A stretch of 64,000 nt of DNA from Oceanobacillus caeni (GCF_019037185.1 NZ_JAHHXM010000009.1:34359-98358); one strand, 5' to 3'; numbered from the stretch's first letter, positions 36,763-45,043 are shown. The notes: generated by a model from the letters alone, not told the origin. A program made the numbers and translations.

Positions 36763-37557
36763 CTAGTTTAACACCGCACGGTCACTGCCAAATTGTTCGC
36801 CACGAATGCGTTGGAATTCGTGCAGAAGGTTTTCGATAGTAAGATTTTGCTTTTCTTTCCCACGAACATCGAAAATAATTTGCCCTTTATCCATCATAAT
36901 TAATCGATTTCCTAAATCCAATGCTTGTTGCATATTATGGGTAATCATTAATGTTGTTAATCCGGATTCTTTGACAACCTTTTCTGTCAAATTCGTAATT
37001 AATTCTGCACGTGACGGGTCTAGAGCAGCTGTATGCTCATCTAAAAGAAGAATATCTGGTTGTGTAAAAGTAGACATTAATAAGGATAATGCCTGCCTCT
37101 CCCCACCTGAAAGTAAGCCAACCTTCGCAGTTAATCGATCTTCTAGACCTAAGTTAAGAGTCTTCAAATAATCTCTAAACATCTCTTTTCGCTGTTTTGT
37201 AACACCTAATTTAAGTATTCTCTTTCTTATACGAGAATACGCCATCGCCAAATTCTCTTCTATCGTCATAGATGGTGCTGTTCCGGCCATAGGATCCTGA
37301 AAGACACGACCAATATATTTAGAACGCTTATATTCCGGCAAATCTACAACCTGTTTCCCATTAATAAACACATCCCCGACATCAGGTATTAGCACTCCAG
37401 AAACGATATTCATAAGTGTTGATTTACCAGCTCCATTACTACCAATTACTGTGACAAAGTCCCCTTTTTCAAGTTCTAGATTGATGTTTTGTAAAGCTTT
37501 CTTTTCATCCGGAGTGCCTTCATTAAATGTAATAGAAATATCTTGTAGTTTAAGCAT
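36763..37557 (-). CDS. ABC importer ATPase (TrpZ/COG1101 type)
   Basis: The 264-residue protein has Walker A GSNGAGKST, signature LLSGGERQALSL, Walker B ILLLDEHTAALDP (the H in DEHTAALDP is typical of this family) and a switch His in MITHNMQQALDLG. It drives the importer whose permease gene overlaps it by 8 bases and whose binding protein is encoded upstream. Relatives take up tryptophan or tyrosine; the substrate here is inferred only by family. Confidence 0.9.
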   Translation of the reverse strand: MLKLQDISITFNEGTPDEKKALQNINLELEKGDFVTVIGSNGAGKSTLMNIVSGVLIPDVGDVFINGKQVVDLPEYKRSKYIGRVFQDPMAGTAPSMTIEENLAMAYSRIRKRILKLGVTKQRKEMFRDYLKTLNLGLEDRLTAKVGLLSGGERQALSLLMSTFTQPDILLLDEHTAALDPSRAELITNLTEKVVKESGLTTLMITHNMQQALDLGNRLIMMDKGQIIFDVRGKEKQNLTIENLLHEFQRIRGEQFGSDRAVLN

Positions 37558-38545
37558 GGCTATCTCCCCCTGCCTTAAGTTGCTGACGTTTCATGATACG
37601 TCGTCTTTTTTCTTTTCTAGATTGAATGATTCTGGGAGCAACGAGGGCAACAACAACTATTATTGCAGTAATCAACTTCATGTCCCCAGTTTCAAGGAAG
37701 TCAAAACGTAAAGCTAGTGTGACGATAATTCGATAAATGACTGCTCCAAGAATGACCGCTAAAGTAGCTCGAACAATCGTCTTTGTACCAAATAATGCCT
37801 CACCTATAATGATAGAAGCTAAACCGATAACAATAAGTCCTAGCCCCATATTAACATCTGAGAATCCACCTAATTGAGCTATTAATCCGCCACTAAGGGC
37901 AACAAGCGCATTCGAGATACCGACGCCAACGATAATAAGTGAATCCGTGTTTGCGGAAAGACTACGGATCATTTTCTTGTTATCACCAATTGCTCGTAAT
38001 GCAAGACCGACTTCTGTCTTTAAAAAGTAGTCCGTTAAAAGTTTAATAGCGAGGGTGACGAATATCATAACGATAACGATGGACCAAGTCTTAGGGAATC
38101 TTTCCATTCCTATCGCAGAAAGGAGGCCATTAAATACGGAGTCAAGTCCAATAGCATCCCAAATAGATGTTAATTGTTGAAATAACGTAGTCTCATTTAA
38201 TAAAGATAAAGTTGGCTGATCCATAATCCGTAGATTAATAGAATAAAGTGCCGTCATCATTAAAATACCGGCCAATAATGAATTAATTTTTCCTTTCGTA
38301 TGCAAGACACCTGTTACACAACCTGCTAAAAATCCAGCAACTGCTGCAAGTAAAGTAGCGATAATTGGAGGAACCCCATTGATAATAGAAAAGGCAGCAA
38401 CCGATGCGCCAGTTACAAAACTTCCTTCTACAGTTAAATCTGGAAAGTCTAAGACACGAAAGGTTAAATAAACACCTAAGGCCATGATGGCATAGATGAC
38501 TCCTGATTCTACAGCTCCAAATAATGATATAAACATAATTTCCAT
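37550..38545 (-). CDS. ABC importer permease (TrpY/COG4120 type)
   Basis: The 331-residue protein has about nine membrane helices of the LivH/BPD_transp_2 kind, with MALGVYLTFRVLDFPDLTVEGSF and VGLALRAIGDNKKMIRSL as landmarks. It ends in a basic tail (RKEKRRRIMKRQQ). Second gene of the operon; overlaps the ATPase gene by 8 bases. Confidence 0.9.
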   Translation of the reverse strand: MEIMFISLFGAVESGVIYAIMALGVYLTFRVLDFPDLTVEGSFVTGASVAAFSIINGVPPIIATLLAAVAGFLAGCVTGVLHTKGKINSLLAGILMMTALYSINLRIMDQPTLSLLNETTLFQQLTSIWDAIGLDSVFNGLLSAIGMERFPKTWSIVIVMIFVTLAIKLLTDYFLKTEVGLALRAIGDNKKMIRSLSANTDSLIIVGVGISNALVALSGGLIAQLGGFSDVNMGLGLIVIGLASIIIGEALFGTKTIVRATLAVILGAVIYRIIVTLALRFDFLETGDMKLITAIIVVVALVAPRIIQSRKEKRRRIMKRQQLKAGGDSHA

Positions 38546-38599
38546 TCCTTTCGTGCAATTAACATGTTGTATGATTCTTCAGGGGGTAAAAAGCACTAT

Positions 38600-38623
38600 A
38601 GAGCCAGTTCCTGTACTGGCTCT
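38600..38623 (-). terminator. hairpin between binding-protein and permease genes
   Basis: AGAGCCAGT pairs with ACTGGCTCT around a 6-base loop, with ATAGTGCTTTTT after it on the minus strand. It likely lowers expression of the membrane genes relative to the binding protein. Confidence 0.65.
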
Positions 38624-38644
38624 AACGTACTAATATGTCGGTAA

Positions 38645-39682
38645 TTACTTTTCTGCTTCAACTACAGATTCATCCCAATCGGAATTCCATTCAATTCCTT
38701 GTTCTTCAGCCGCATCTTTATTGATGAATAATTTAATTTCTGGCGGAAATTCTGGAGGAATTTCGCTTACCTTTTTCTCTCCACTTAAGATATCAGCGGC
38801 CATCTCGCCAGTTCGATATCCTAATGTATAATAATCAATTCCAAATGTTGCAAAGCCACCTTTTGCTAATGAATCCGGCTCACCAACAATTAATGGAATG
38901 TCTTGATCATTTGCCACACCAACAACACTATCAAGAGCAGATACAACCGTGTTATCCGTAATAATATAAATAACATCTGCTTCTCCGACTAAAGTAGTTA
39001 CAGATTGTTGTACTTCAGCAGTATTCGCTACTGTACGCTCAACGATTTCAAGGCTTGTATCTTCAGCAGCCTTCTTGACTTCATCTACCTGCGTTACAGA
39101 GTTTTGTTCACCTGCATTATAAACCATTCCTACTTTTGAATCCGGGAAATATTGATCTATAAATTTAACTGTTTCACTGATTGCATCTGGATGTAAATCT
39201 ACATTACCTGTAATATTCTCTCCCGCCTGATCCATAGATGGCACTAATTTAGCTTCTACTGCATCCGATACAGATGTAAAAACAATGGGAATATCACTTG
39301 TTGCTTGTAACGTCCCTAATGCACTTGGAGTAGAATTGGCAAAAATTAAATCCACTCCGTCTGCTACAAATGAATCAGAAATGGTTTTAACGTTATTTTG
39401 ATCATTTTGTGCACTCTTAAAGTCATATTCAACGTTTAAACCAGCGTCTTTTATTGCTGCTTGGAATCCTTCATAAGCTTTGTCTAATGATGGATGCTCC
39501 AAGATTTGCGTTGCACCAACAGTAAACGTTTCTCCACCATCAGAACTAGTTTCTCCTTCTGTTTTACTAGAATTAGTTGCATCTTCATTTGATTCCGCTA
39601 CAGTATTATCAGAATCAGAGCCGCATGCCGTAAGTATTGCGATAAAAGTAATGATAGCAAGTAATTGCAAGAACTTTTTCAT
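38645..39682 (-). CDS. ABC importer substrate-binding lipoprotein (ABC_sub_bind, TrpX type)
   Basis: The 345-residue protein has a lipobox ILTAC (Cys20), a Ser/Glu/Thr-rich spacer, and a binding domain with TQILEHPSLDKAYEGF, FKSAQNDQNNVKTISDSF, IPIVFTSVSDAVEAKLV and VGMVYNAGEQNS, all typical of the COG2984 family that binds aromatic amino acids in relatives. First gene of the operon. No T-box was found upstream, unlike some trpXYZ operons. Confidence 0.9.
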   Translation of the reverse strand: MKKFLQLLAIITFIAILTACGSDSDNTVAESNEDATNSSKTEGETSSDGGETFTVGATQILEHPSLDKAYEGFQAAIKDAGLNVEYDFKSAQNDQNNVKTISDSFVADGVDLIFANSTPSALGTLQATSDIPIVFTSVSDAVEAKLVPSMDQAGENITGNVDLHPDAISETVKFIDQYFPDSKVGMVYNAGEQNSVTQVDEVKKAAEDTSLEIVERTVANTAEVQQSVTTLVGEADVIYIITDNTVVSALDSVVGVANDQDIPLIVGEPDSLAKGGFATFGIDYYTLGYRTGEMAADILSGEKKVSEIPPEFPPEIKLFINKDAAEEQGIEWNSDWDESVVEAEK

Positions 39683-39977
39683 CTTTCTTCCCCCATCTTA
39701 TACGATAAAATTTTCTAAATATTTAATCGTGATTATACCATACTATTTTCCCAACTGCGATAGTTTTTGAAATATTTTTTCATTTTATTATAACTACTAA
39801 AATAACCACCATTAATCTATCGACTTGAGGTTTCACTTTTTATACAATTCCCTTTGCAAAAATAGCACCACTTCATTTACACAAATTTTCCAAAGATTAT
39901 ATAGCTATTTAATTAGCTATCACTTATAATCTTATTGTTATAAATAAAAAGATTAATCGTTACAAGGAGGGAGTAAA

Positions 39978-41285
39978 ATGCTTGATGAAAGTGATTTGAA
40001 GAATAGATTAGTTCATCGTAAAGAAAACGTTTATTTTATTATCACTTTATTGTTTAGTATTTTAGTTTATGTTGTTCTAGTTTTTTCGATTATTGGAATT
40101 GCAATTATTTTAGGATTTATGCTTATTTCTTACTTTTTTCACGCATTATCGATGGCATCCATTCGCCGAAATGGGGTTCAACTGAGTGAACAGCAATTTC
40201 CAGATATTTACCAAAAGGCGGTAAACCTCGCCAAAGATATGGAATTAGAGAAAGTACCTGCTATTTATATAATGGAATCTATGGGGGTACTAAATGCATT
40301 TGCGAGTCGTTTCTTTGGTAAGAACATGGTTGTTGTATATTCGGAAATATTCGACCTCGTTGAAGATAATCGTGAAAAAGAATTGATGTTTGTATTAGCT
40401 CATGAGTTTGCTCATCTAAAGCGACGTCATGTGTTGGTTCATTTACTGCTTCTTCCGTCCATGTTCATTCCCTTTCTCGGTAATTCCTATTTACGAGCTT
40501 GTGAATACACCTGTGATCGTTATGCTACTTACTATGTAGGTAATATGGACGCGGCTAAAGAAGCACTATCCATGCTAGCGATAGGCAAAAGGCTTTCGGC
40601 AAAGGTGAATGAAGAAGCTTATGTAGAACAATTAAGTGAGGAATCTGGCTTTTTTGCTTGGCTAAGTGAAAAGCTTTCCAGCCATCCTGATTTACCGAAA
40701 AGAATGAATGCATTAGATCATTGGGCTCATCCAGAACAGTATCCACTTCACCGCGAAAAGAAAACAGGGATCATTTTAGGGATCCTCATTTCTATCGTAT
40801 TAGTTGTTTTCCTTACAGGGGCAGCCGCGTTATTCTTAGAAAACTCAATTGCTCTACCTACTTTTTCTGATTCTTCCTTATTGGAGGATGATGAGTACAT
40901 TTATGATGAGGAATCGTTTGACTATCCACCTATTATCGAAGCACTCATAAATGAGGACTTGGGACTTCTTCAAGAGCTAGTAGCTGAAGGTGCGGATATT
41001 GATGAAAAAGATAGTGATGACTTCACTGCACTTCAATATGCGGTGATTTGGGGAGATATAGAGGCTACTCAGTGGCTCATCGAAAACGGGGCCGATGTTA
41101 ATACAACGGATAGCTGGGGATCCACTCCTTTAATGAATGCCGTTTACAGTGACGCCGGTGTTGAAATAGTCAACCTATTACTAGAAAACGGTGCGGATAA
41201 AACATTAACAGACTCTGAAGGGAAAACTGCCTTTGACTACGCTGTTGAAAACAGAGATACCCAGCTTAGAGACCTGTTAAAATAA
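39978..41285 (+). CDS. M48 family metalloprotease fused to ankyrin repeats
   Basis: The 435-residue protein has N-terminal membrane helices (about 20-57), an M48 protease domain with zinc motif HEFAH (142-146) and third ligand Glu176 in EYTCD, a weak hydrophobic stretch (151-168), a later membrane helix (263-287), an acidic spacer (298-315), and about four ankyrin repeats (316-435) with the words GADIDEKDSDDFTALQYAV and GADVNTTDSWGSTPLMNAV. HtpX-like proteases clean damaged membrane proteins; the ankyrin end may bind substrate or partner. GGAGGGAG precedes the ATG. Single gene. The fusion is unusual. Confidence 0.88.
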   Translation: MLDESDLKNRLVHRKENVYFIITLLFSILVYVVLVFSIIGIAIILGFMLISYFFHALSMASIRRNGVQLSEQQFPDIYQKAVNLAKDMELEKVPAIYIMESMGVLNAFASRFFGKNMVVVYSEIFDLVEDNREKELMFVLAHEFAHLKRRHVLVHLLLLPSMFIPFLGNSYLRACEYTCDRYATYYVGNMDAAKEALSMLAIGKRLSAKVNEEAYVEQLSEESGFFAWLSEKLSSHPDLPKRMNALDHWAHPEQYPLHREKKTGIILGILISIVLVVFLTGAAALFLENSIALPTFSDSSLLEDDEYIYDEESFDYPPIIEALINEDLGLLQELVAEGADIDEKDSDDFTALQYAVIWGDIEATQWLIENGADVNTTDSWGSTPLMNAVYSDAGVEIVNLLLENGADKTLTDSEGKTAFDYAVENRDTQLRDLLK

Positions 41286-41288
41286 AAT

Positions 41289-41326
41289 AATAGCCAAATA
41301 AGGCATCTAACCCTTATTTGGCTATT
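41289..41326. terminator. bidirectional terminator
   Basis: AATAGCCAAATAAGG pairs with CCTTATTTGGCTATT around an 8-base loop between convergent genes; the right arm touches the stop of the minus-strand gene. Confidence 0.88.
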
Positions 41327-41891
41327 TATTCATACTAGAAAAGAAGTCCCCTAATGGATCAAATTCTTCCTCTTCCACTTCTTGTTCTTCTTCGTTATGA
41401 ATTTCTAACATATCTATCTTAACATCATCTAACCGATTACTTTCTTCATCAATAGTTGGTAATTCATAGACCGATTCTAGTTCTTGTTCTTGTTCCTGAT
41501 CTGGTCCAGATTCCATTTTCTCTTCTTCAAAAGCAAATATTTCATCCACATTCATCGTATTACTATTTAAAGAAGACAAAAGAGAAGTAGCACGCATTGG
41601 ATCACTTAATAGATGATATAGAATACTCCCTATCATTGCTTCTGAATGTTCATGCTTAAGCCAACTTCTTTGCTCTTTCGTAAGTTTTTTAGGCAAAGGA
41701 ACGGAAATAACTTCCCGTTCCTTTGAGAATGATTCATTGACACCTTTTAAAACAAAACTAGCAATGGTGCTGGAAAAATTTCTCCGTTCTTTTTCTTTTA
41801 AATCCGATAACTTTTTAAGTAGATAATCAGGCGTATCTGACGGGACACGGAATGTAATAGATTGTCCGCGTTCTATACCTTTCTTCACCAT
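41322..41891 (-). CDS. partner protein of the actin-like protein, possible RHH adaptor
   Basis: The 189-residue soluble protein has a basic N-terminal part (1-60) with GQSITFRVPSDTPDYLLKKL and a following RRNFSSTIASFVLKGV helix, a strand-helix-helix layout like ribbon-helix-helix DNA-binding proteins of the ParR kind. The C-terminal 80 residues are very acidic (QEQEQELE, EEEQEVEEEEFDPLG) and end SSMNK, like the tails by which ParR binds ParM filaments. It lies 9 bases after the actin-like gene. No named family is recognised; the adaptor role is inferred from layout and neighbour. Confidence 0.6.
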   Translation of the reverse strand: MVKKGIERGQSITFRVPSDTPDYLLKKLSDLKEKERRNFSSTIASFVLKGVNESFSKEREVISVPLPKKLTKEQRSWLKHEHSEAMIGSILYHLLSDPMRATSLLSSLNSNTMNVDEIFAFEEEKMESGPDQEQEQELESVYELPTIDEESNRLDDVKIDMLEIHNEEEQEVEEEEFDPLGDFFSSMNK

Positions 41892-41900
41892 TTAATCACC

Positions 41901-43070
41901 CTATTTTGATTCAGTGACAACTTTTTCTTCTTTTTTATCTTTATTTAATGTACCAACAAATTGATTGATTAATTTATAATAAGCATTCGCCATCATCCAA
42001 ATACTTTCTTCTTCATTTTCAAAGAATTCAATGTTAAATCCATCCAATTTATTATTTAATGCTTTAATATAATCTTTAAGTACAGCAGAGCCTCCACCAA
42101 CAAAGTAGCAGATTTCAGATTGAGAGTTTTTCGCCCATGTATTTCTTAAAAAGCGATACTCCTTCTTAGCTAATTCTAATAAAATGTGGTCTGTTATATC
42201 ATTGACATTCGTTCTGCTACCTCTTACCATAATATGGTTGCGGTCGTTTTTTCGAGTAATAATATCTACTACATCACTACGGCTATCTAGTTCCACACCA
42301 TGGCGAGAGCGAATTTCCTCACGAATTTGTTCTAATGATTCAGAAACCCCTAAGTTATAACCTTGGGCCTTATCATCATCGACATTACGGTTTTTAATGA
42401 CTGCAATATCTGTTGATAACCCACCAATATCTTGGATTAAAATTTGCTTATCTAATAATTCTTTGTTAATTACCTTCAAATCATTATCCATAACAAGGTT
42501 TACATAAGCAGCGAAACCTTCTGGATAAACTTTAACATCTTCAAATTTTAAATTTATCTTCTTACCTTGATGCTTCGGTGTTACTAAAAATTCAACCTGA
42601 TGAACAGAGCTTAATAATTGAGAACGATAACCTACATCTTTACCTTCTTTTACCTCTCTTAACGGAAGCCCGGTTCCTAACATGTAGTTAGCTTCTATAA
42701 CACCGTTTCTCTCTCTGAAATCATCCGATTCAACCGCATCTAATGCTAATGCAGCAAATAACATTACTAAGGTTTGGTCTTCTTCTGATTTACTACTTCC
42801 TGGGTCAAGTTCTTGAGAATTGGTAGTCTTAGCTGCTAGATTACCAACACGATAGATAACATTATTTTCTTCTAATGCTGGTGAGTGAACACGAATATGT
42901 ATGTTATCTAATACTTCCTTCTTATCTAGTTCTTCTATACCAATAACAGGTCGATCTTCTAAATCAGGAGCAATAATGTTAGGAATGTACAACTGATTTT
43001 CTAACTTCCCAAACAATCCTTTCAAAGCATCGTTACCTACATCAACTGCAGCGATTCTAGATTTTATCAT
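41901..43070 (-). CDS. ParM/StbA-type actin-like ATPase
   Basis: The 389-residue protein has the actin fold signatures: phosphate-1 loop AAVDVGNDALKG (Asp10), phosphate-2 loop QDIGGLSTDIAV (Asp214, Gly216, Gly217, Asp221) and adenosine loop FVGGGSAVLKDY (325-336 region). Two charged ends follow the family's length. Such proteins form filaments that push DNA apart during partition. It is the first gene of a two-gene operon with an acidic basic-headed partner, and iteron-like repeats and a promoter lie just upstream. No plasmid replication or transfer gene is in the window, so it is chromosomal or on a long-integrated element. Confidence 0.88.
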   Translation of the reverse strand: MIKSRIAAVDVGNDALKGLFGKLENQLYIPNIIAPDLEDRPVIGIEELDKKEVLDNIHIRVHSPALEENNVIYRVGNLAAKTTNSQELDPGSSKSEEDQTLVMLFAALALDAVESDDFRERNGVIEANYMLGTGLPLREVKEGKDVGYRSQLLSSVHQVEFLVTPKHQGKKINLKFEDVKVYPEGFAAYVNLVMDNDLKVINKELLDKQILIQDIGGLSTDIAVIKNRNVDDDKAQGYNLGVSESLEQIREEIRSRHGVELDSRSDVVDIITRKNDRNHIMVRGSRTNVNDITDHILLELAKKEYRFLRNTWAKNSQSEICYFVGGGSAVLKDYIKALNNKLDGFNIEFFENEEESIWMMANAYYKLINQFVGTLNKDKKEEKVVTESK

Positions 43071-43105
43071 AGTAAAACTCCCTTCAAAAAACTACTTACT
43101 ATAAT

Positions 43106-43134
43106 AGAATAATAGTTTTTTTCCCATTTGACAA
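43106..43134 (-). promoter_or_regulatory. predicted sigma-A promoter of the actin-like operon
   Basis: On the minus strand TTGTCA (43134-43129) and TATTCT (43111-43106) are 17 bases apart, 36 bases before the ATG. The iteron cluster lies just upstream of the -35 element. Confidence 0.5.
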
Positions 43135-43160
43135 TCCAACTTTTGAAGTATTCTTTTTTG

Positions 43161-43290
43161 TGTACATGTAATCTCTTGCGCAAACACTACTAAATCAACA
43201 TGTACACTTATTTATTTACATGTAATCATTTATCGTAAACAAAACTACTATAGACGTAAACATGTATTCATTTTTGTAAACATGATATTT
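43161..43290. repeat. parC-like iteron cluster, copy next to actin operon
   Basis: ACATGTA occurs at 43164, 43198, 43218 and 43260, and ACATGAT at 43280 (intervals 34, 20, 42, 20). Each long unit continues as ATTCATTT then GTAAACA and some with AAACTACTA. The cluster stands directly upstream of the actin operon promoter, where plasmid type II partition sites (parC) are found. Confidence 0.65.
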
Positions 43291-43339
43291 CAACCCCTAC
43301 CCTACCAAAAAAGGGGGGCCACTATATCCTTCTAGCTAC

Positions 43340-43372
43340 ATAAAAAAGCCATGCTATTTTCTAACATGACTT
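43340..43372 (-). terminator. terminator hairpin inside left direct repeat
   Basis: On the minus strand AAGTCATGTTA pairs with TAGCATGGCTT and TTTTTT follows. It is homologous to the rlmN terminator at 45004-45038 and probably a displaced copy of it. Confidence 0.75.
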
Positions 43373-43380
43373 TGGATAAA

Positions 43381-43637
43381 GTGAACTTCTAATCCGACGA
43401 TATCTATCATCGTCTTTCTTTTCTCAATAAAGGATCTATCTTAGAGAGAGCACTCTAAAAGTGATAAAAGATAATAGAAGAAAAACAAGTATTTTTTATA
43501 GTAGGAAATATGCTTTGAAAACCAGAGCTGACCAGTAGCTGCATTGGATAAGGCAATCTCGCTAGCCTCCCCTACCAAATACAACAGTGAAACATCAATC
43601 GGTACTGCCAAATATGTAAAGAATCTTACTTTTGATT
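43381..43637. other. gene-free stretch between direct repeat and transposase remnant
   Basis: Contains a small hairpin (GACGAT with ATCGTC, 43397-43415) and otherwise degenerate sequence with stops in all frames. Parts may be decayed insertion-sequence DNA. Confidence 0.5.
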
Positions 43638-43958
43638 AAGAAAAAAGAAGAAATGCTTGATAGTTCCAAACAATAACTGATTCTCAACGAAGATAAGCTG
43701 CAAAGAGAAGAGGAATTGGATGGATGCTACACCATTATGACGAGTGAACATCAGTATCCGATAAACGAATTGTTGAACTATGCAGATGGTCAGTGGAGGA
43801 GTGAGCAATCCTTTAAAGTCACAAAAAGTGATTTAGAAAGCAGACCGGTCTATCTTTCCAGACAAGAACACATCACAGTCCTTTTCCTCACCAAATTACT
43901 TAGTTCAAAAAGCATTGATAATATATTTGCATTTTTGGTGTCTTTTAACTATATATAA
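43638..43958 (+). pseudogene. transposase remnant, IS1634/IS4-like C-terminal fragment
   Basis: The conceptual translation has LILNEDKLQREEELDGCYTI, then ELLNYADGQWRSEQSFKVTK and SDLESRPVYLSRQEHI, the conserved end of IS1634-group transposases (the Y-x2-R/G-W-x-E-x-SF-x-VTK-x-LE-RPVY pattern). A TAA stop at 43674 breaks the frame upstream, no catalytic DDE N-terminal part remains, and the end runs into unrelated codons. It is a decayed insertion sequence. Confidence 0.8.
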
Positions 43959-44007
43959 TTCAAACACATATTTTGAAATTTTATTAAGGGAACAGGAGAT
44001 GTCAATT

Positions 44008-44163
44008 ATGAATAAACTAATCTCAACCATAGTTTTGGCTATCATTTTAGGGATAATATATTACCTGTTTACCCCTATACTCTCCGATGCTTTATTCGTC
44101 ACTTTCGGCGCACTAATTGTATTAACACTTAGAGAAATAATAGTTTCATATTTCAACAAATGA
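44008..44163 (+). CDS. small membrane protein, 51 residues
   Basis: ATG 44008 has AGGAG 9 bases upstream. The 51-residue product is two hydrophobic helices (about 4-23 and 28-42) with a short basic end (REIIVSYFNK). An ATG at 43999 is in frame but overlaps the ribosome site. Such two-helix peptides are common and mostly unnamed. It stands between a transposase remnant and a family B repeat; its stop codon abuts the repeat. Confidence 0.55.
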   Translation: MNKLISTIVLAIILGIIYYLFTPILSDALFVTFGALIVLTLREIIVSYFNK

Positions 44164-44316
44164 ACAAAGGCGCAAGCGCCCGTTTAGCGACGTACGGACT
44201 GGACTGAGCCGCAGGAGATAAAGGAAACACGACGAACGGAGTGAGTCGATGTTGACTTATCGTACGGAGGTGAAGGAAGTCTCGCTAGTCGCTGGGCGCT
44301 GGAGCCGGACGTGGCC
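44164..44316. repeat. dispersed hairpin repeat, family B, copy 1
   Basis: About 150 bases, nearly identical to 51356-51509. Starts AAAGGCGCAAGCGCCCGTTT and ends GCGCTGGAGCCGGACGTGGCC (by landmarks). Shared core includes ACGGACTGGACTGAGCCGCA and GATAAAGGAAACACGACGAA. GC-rich against an AT-rich background. Confidence 0.92.
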
Positions 44317-44368
44317 CTCCCTATGACAAGATTTAATAAGCTACTTTTTTATACTATCTTATCTTTAG

Positions 44369-44402
44369 AAAAAATAACCAACCTTATTAGATGGTTATTT
44401 TA
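44369..44402 (+). terminator. hairpin with T-rich tail
   Basis: AAAATAACCA pairs with TGGTTATTTT around an 11-base loop; no certain gene precedes it except the 51-residue gene, 200 bases upstream. Confidence 0.6.
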
Positions 44403-44431
44403 ATTTAAATTACAAATACGTTGAGTACATA

Positions 44432-44504
44432 CCGATCAGACCTTTACGGGCAGTTGATCTCCCACCTACCTTCTTTGTTCCCCAGAAGATCGAGTAGGGA
44501 TAAA
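44432..44504. repeat. dispersed repeat, family A, copy 5 (3' half only)
   Basis: CGATCAGACCTTTACGGGCA, then CAGTTGATCTCCCACCTACC and TTCTTTGTTCCCCAGAAG match the right half of copies 1 and 3. The hairpin half is missing. The gap 44505-44763 shows no gene. Confidence 0.8.
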
Positions 44505-44763
44505 CTAATTAACAGTATACGGTAGTTTTGAAATAATCTAATTTGTCTCTTTTGTCATTGCGAGAATTTTGGAACGACCTCTAAAAAAGGTATTCGGTTA
44601 CAGCCATTCTTGATTGTCTCAGAGTAGTTTTATGCAACTAAATATAGGAAAACTATTGTCGGTTTGACTTTTATGATGAAGTGTTTTCCTATGTTAAGAA
44701 AAAATCGGGGATAGATTTGGGCCAAAAAAGAGTGATTTTCACTACAACCTTCCGACAAACAGA

Positions 44764-44806
44764 AGCAGCCAAGTATCCAATAACCATATGGATGCTTGGC
44801 TGCTTT
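44764..44806 (+). terminator. strong hairpin without an obvious upstream gene
   Basis: AGCAGCCAAGTATCC pairs with GGATGCTTGGCTGCT and TTTTAC follows. It may be a relic of a gene or insertion sequence lost from 44505-44760. Confidence 0.65.
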
Positions 44807-44826
44807 TACTTCATTGCAAAAATCAA

Positions 44827-45038
44827 AGTACATATACTCATTCGCGCAAATGCTTAAACACCAAAATGTACACGTATTTGAATACTTGTATTCATAATTT
44901 GTAAACAAAACTACTATAAGTGTAAACATGTATACATATTCGCAAACACCACATTTTACCCCTCCCCTACCAGAAGGGAATCTTCTATATCCTCTTAGCC
45001 ACATAAAAAATAAGCCGCGCTATTCTCTAGCACGACTT
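44827..45038. repeat. direct repeat, right copy (iterons plus rlmN terminator)
   Basis: Matches 43161-43372 at offset 1,666. Contains ACATATA (44830), ATGTACA (44867), ACTTGTA (44884) and ACATGTA (44926) at the same positions as the iterons of the left copy, then the minus-strand terminator AAGTCGTGCTA / TAGCGCGGCTT with TATTTTTT that ends rlmN. Confidence 0.85.
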
Positions 45039-45043
45039 ATGCA

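Larger units (their letters stand above)
43161..43372. repeat. direct repeat, left copy (iterons plus terminator)
   Basis: This block aligns without shift to 44827-45038, offset 1,666 bases. The strongest identity is GTAAACAAAACTACTAT (43235-43251 and 44901-44917). Further shared parts are GTAAACATGTAT, CCTACC, ATATCCT, AGC-ACATAAAAAA and the terminator stem. The right copy ends beside rlmN. Confidence 0.85.

Noticed and set aside
39683..39977. T-box leader for the TrpXYZ-type importer
   Set aside because: No T-box sequence or stem I anchor was found before 39682; the gap has only a small palindrome (39901-39920).
44630..45004. Minus-strand frame of 124 codons
   Set aside because: It crosses a terminator and the right direct repeat; composition is unlike a gene and it has no good start.
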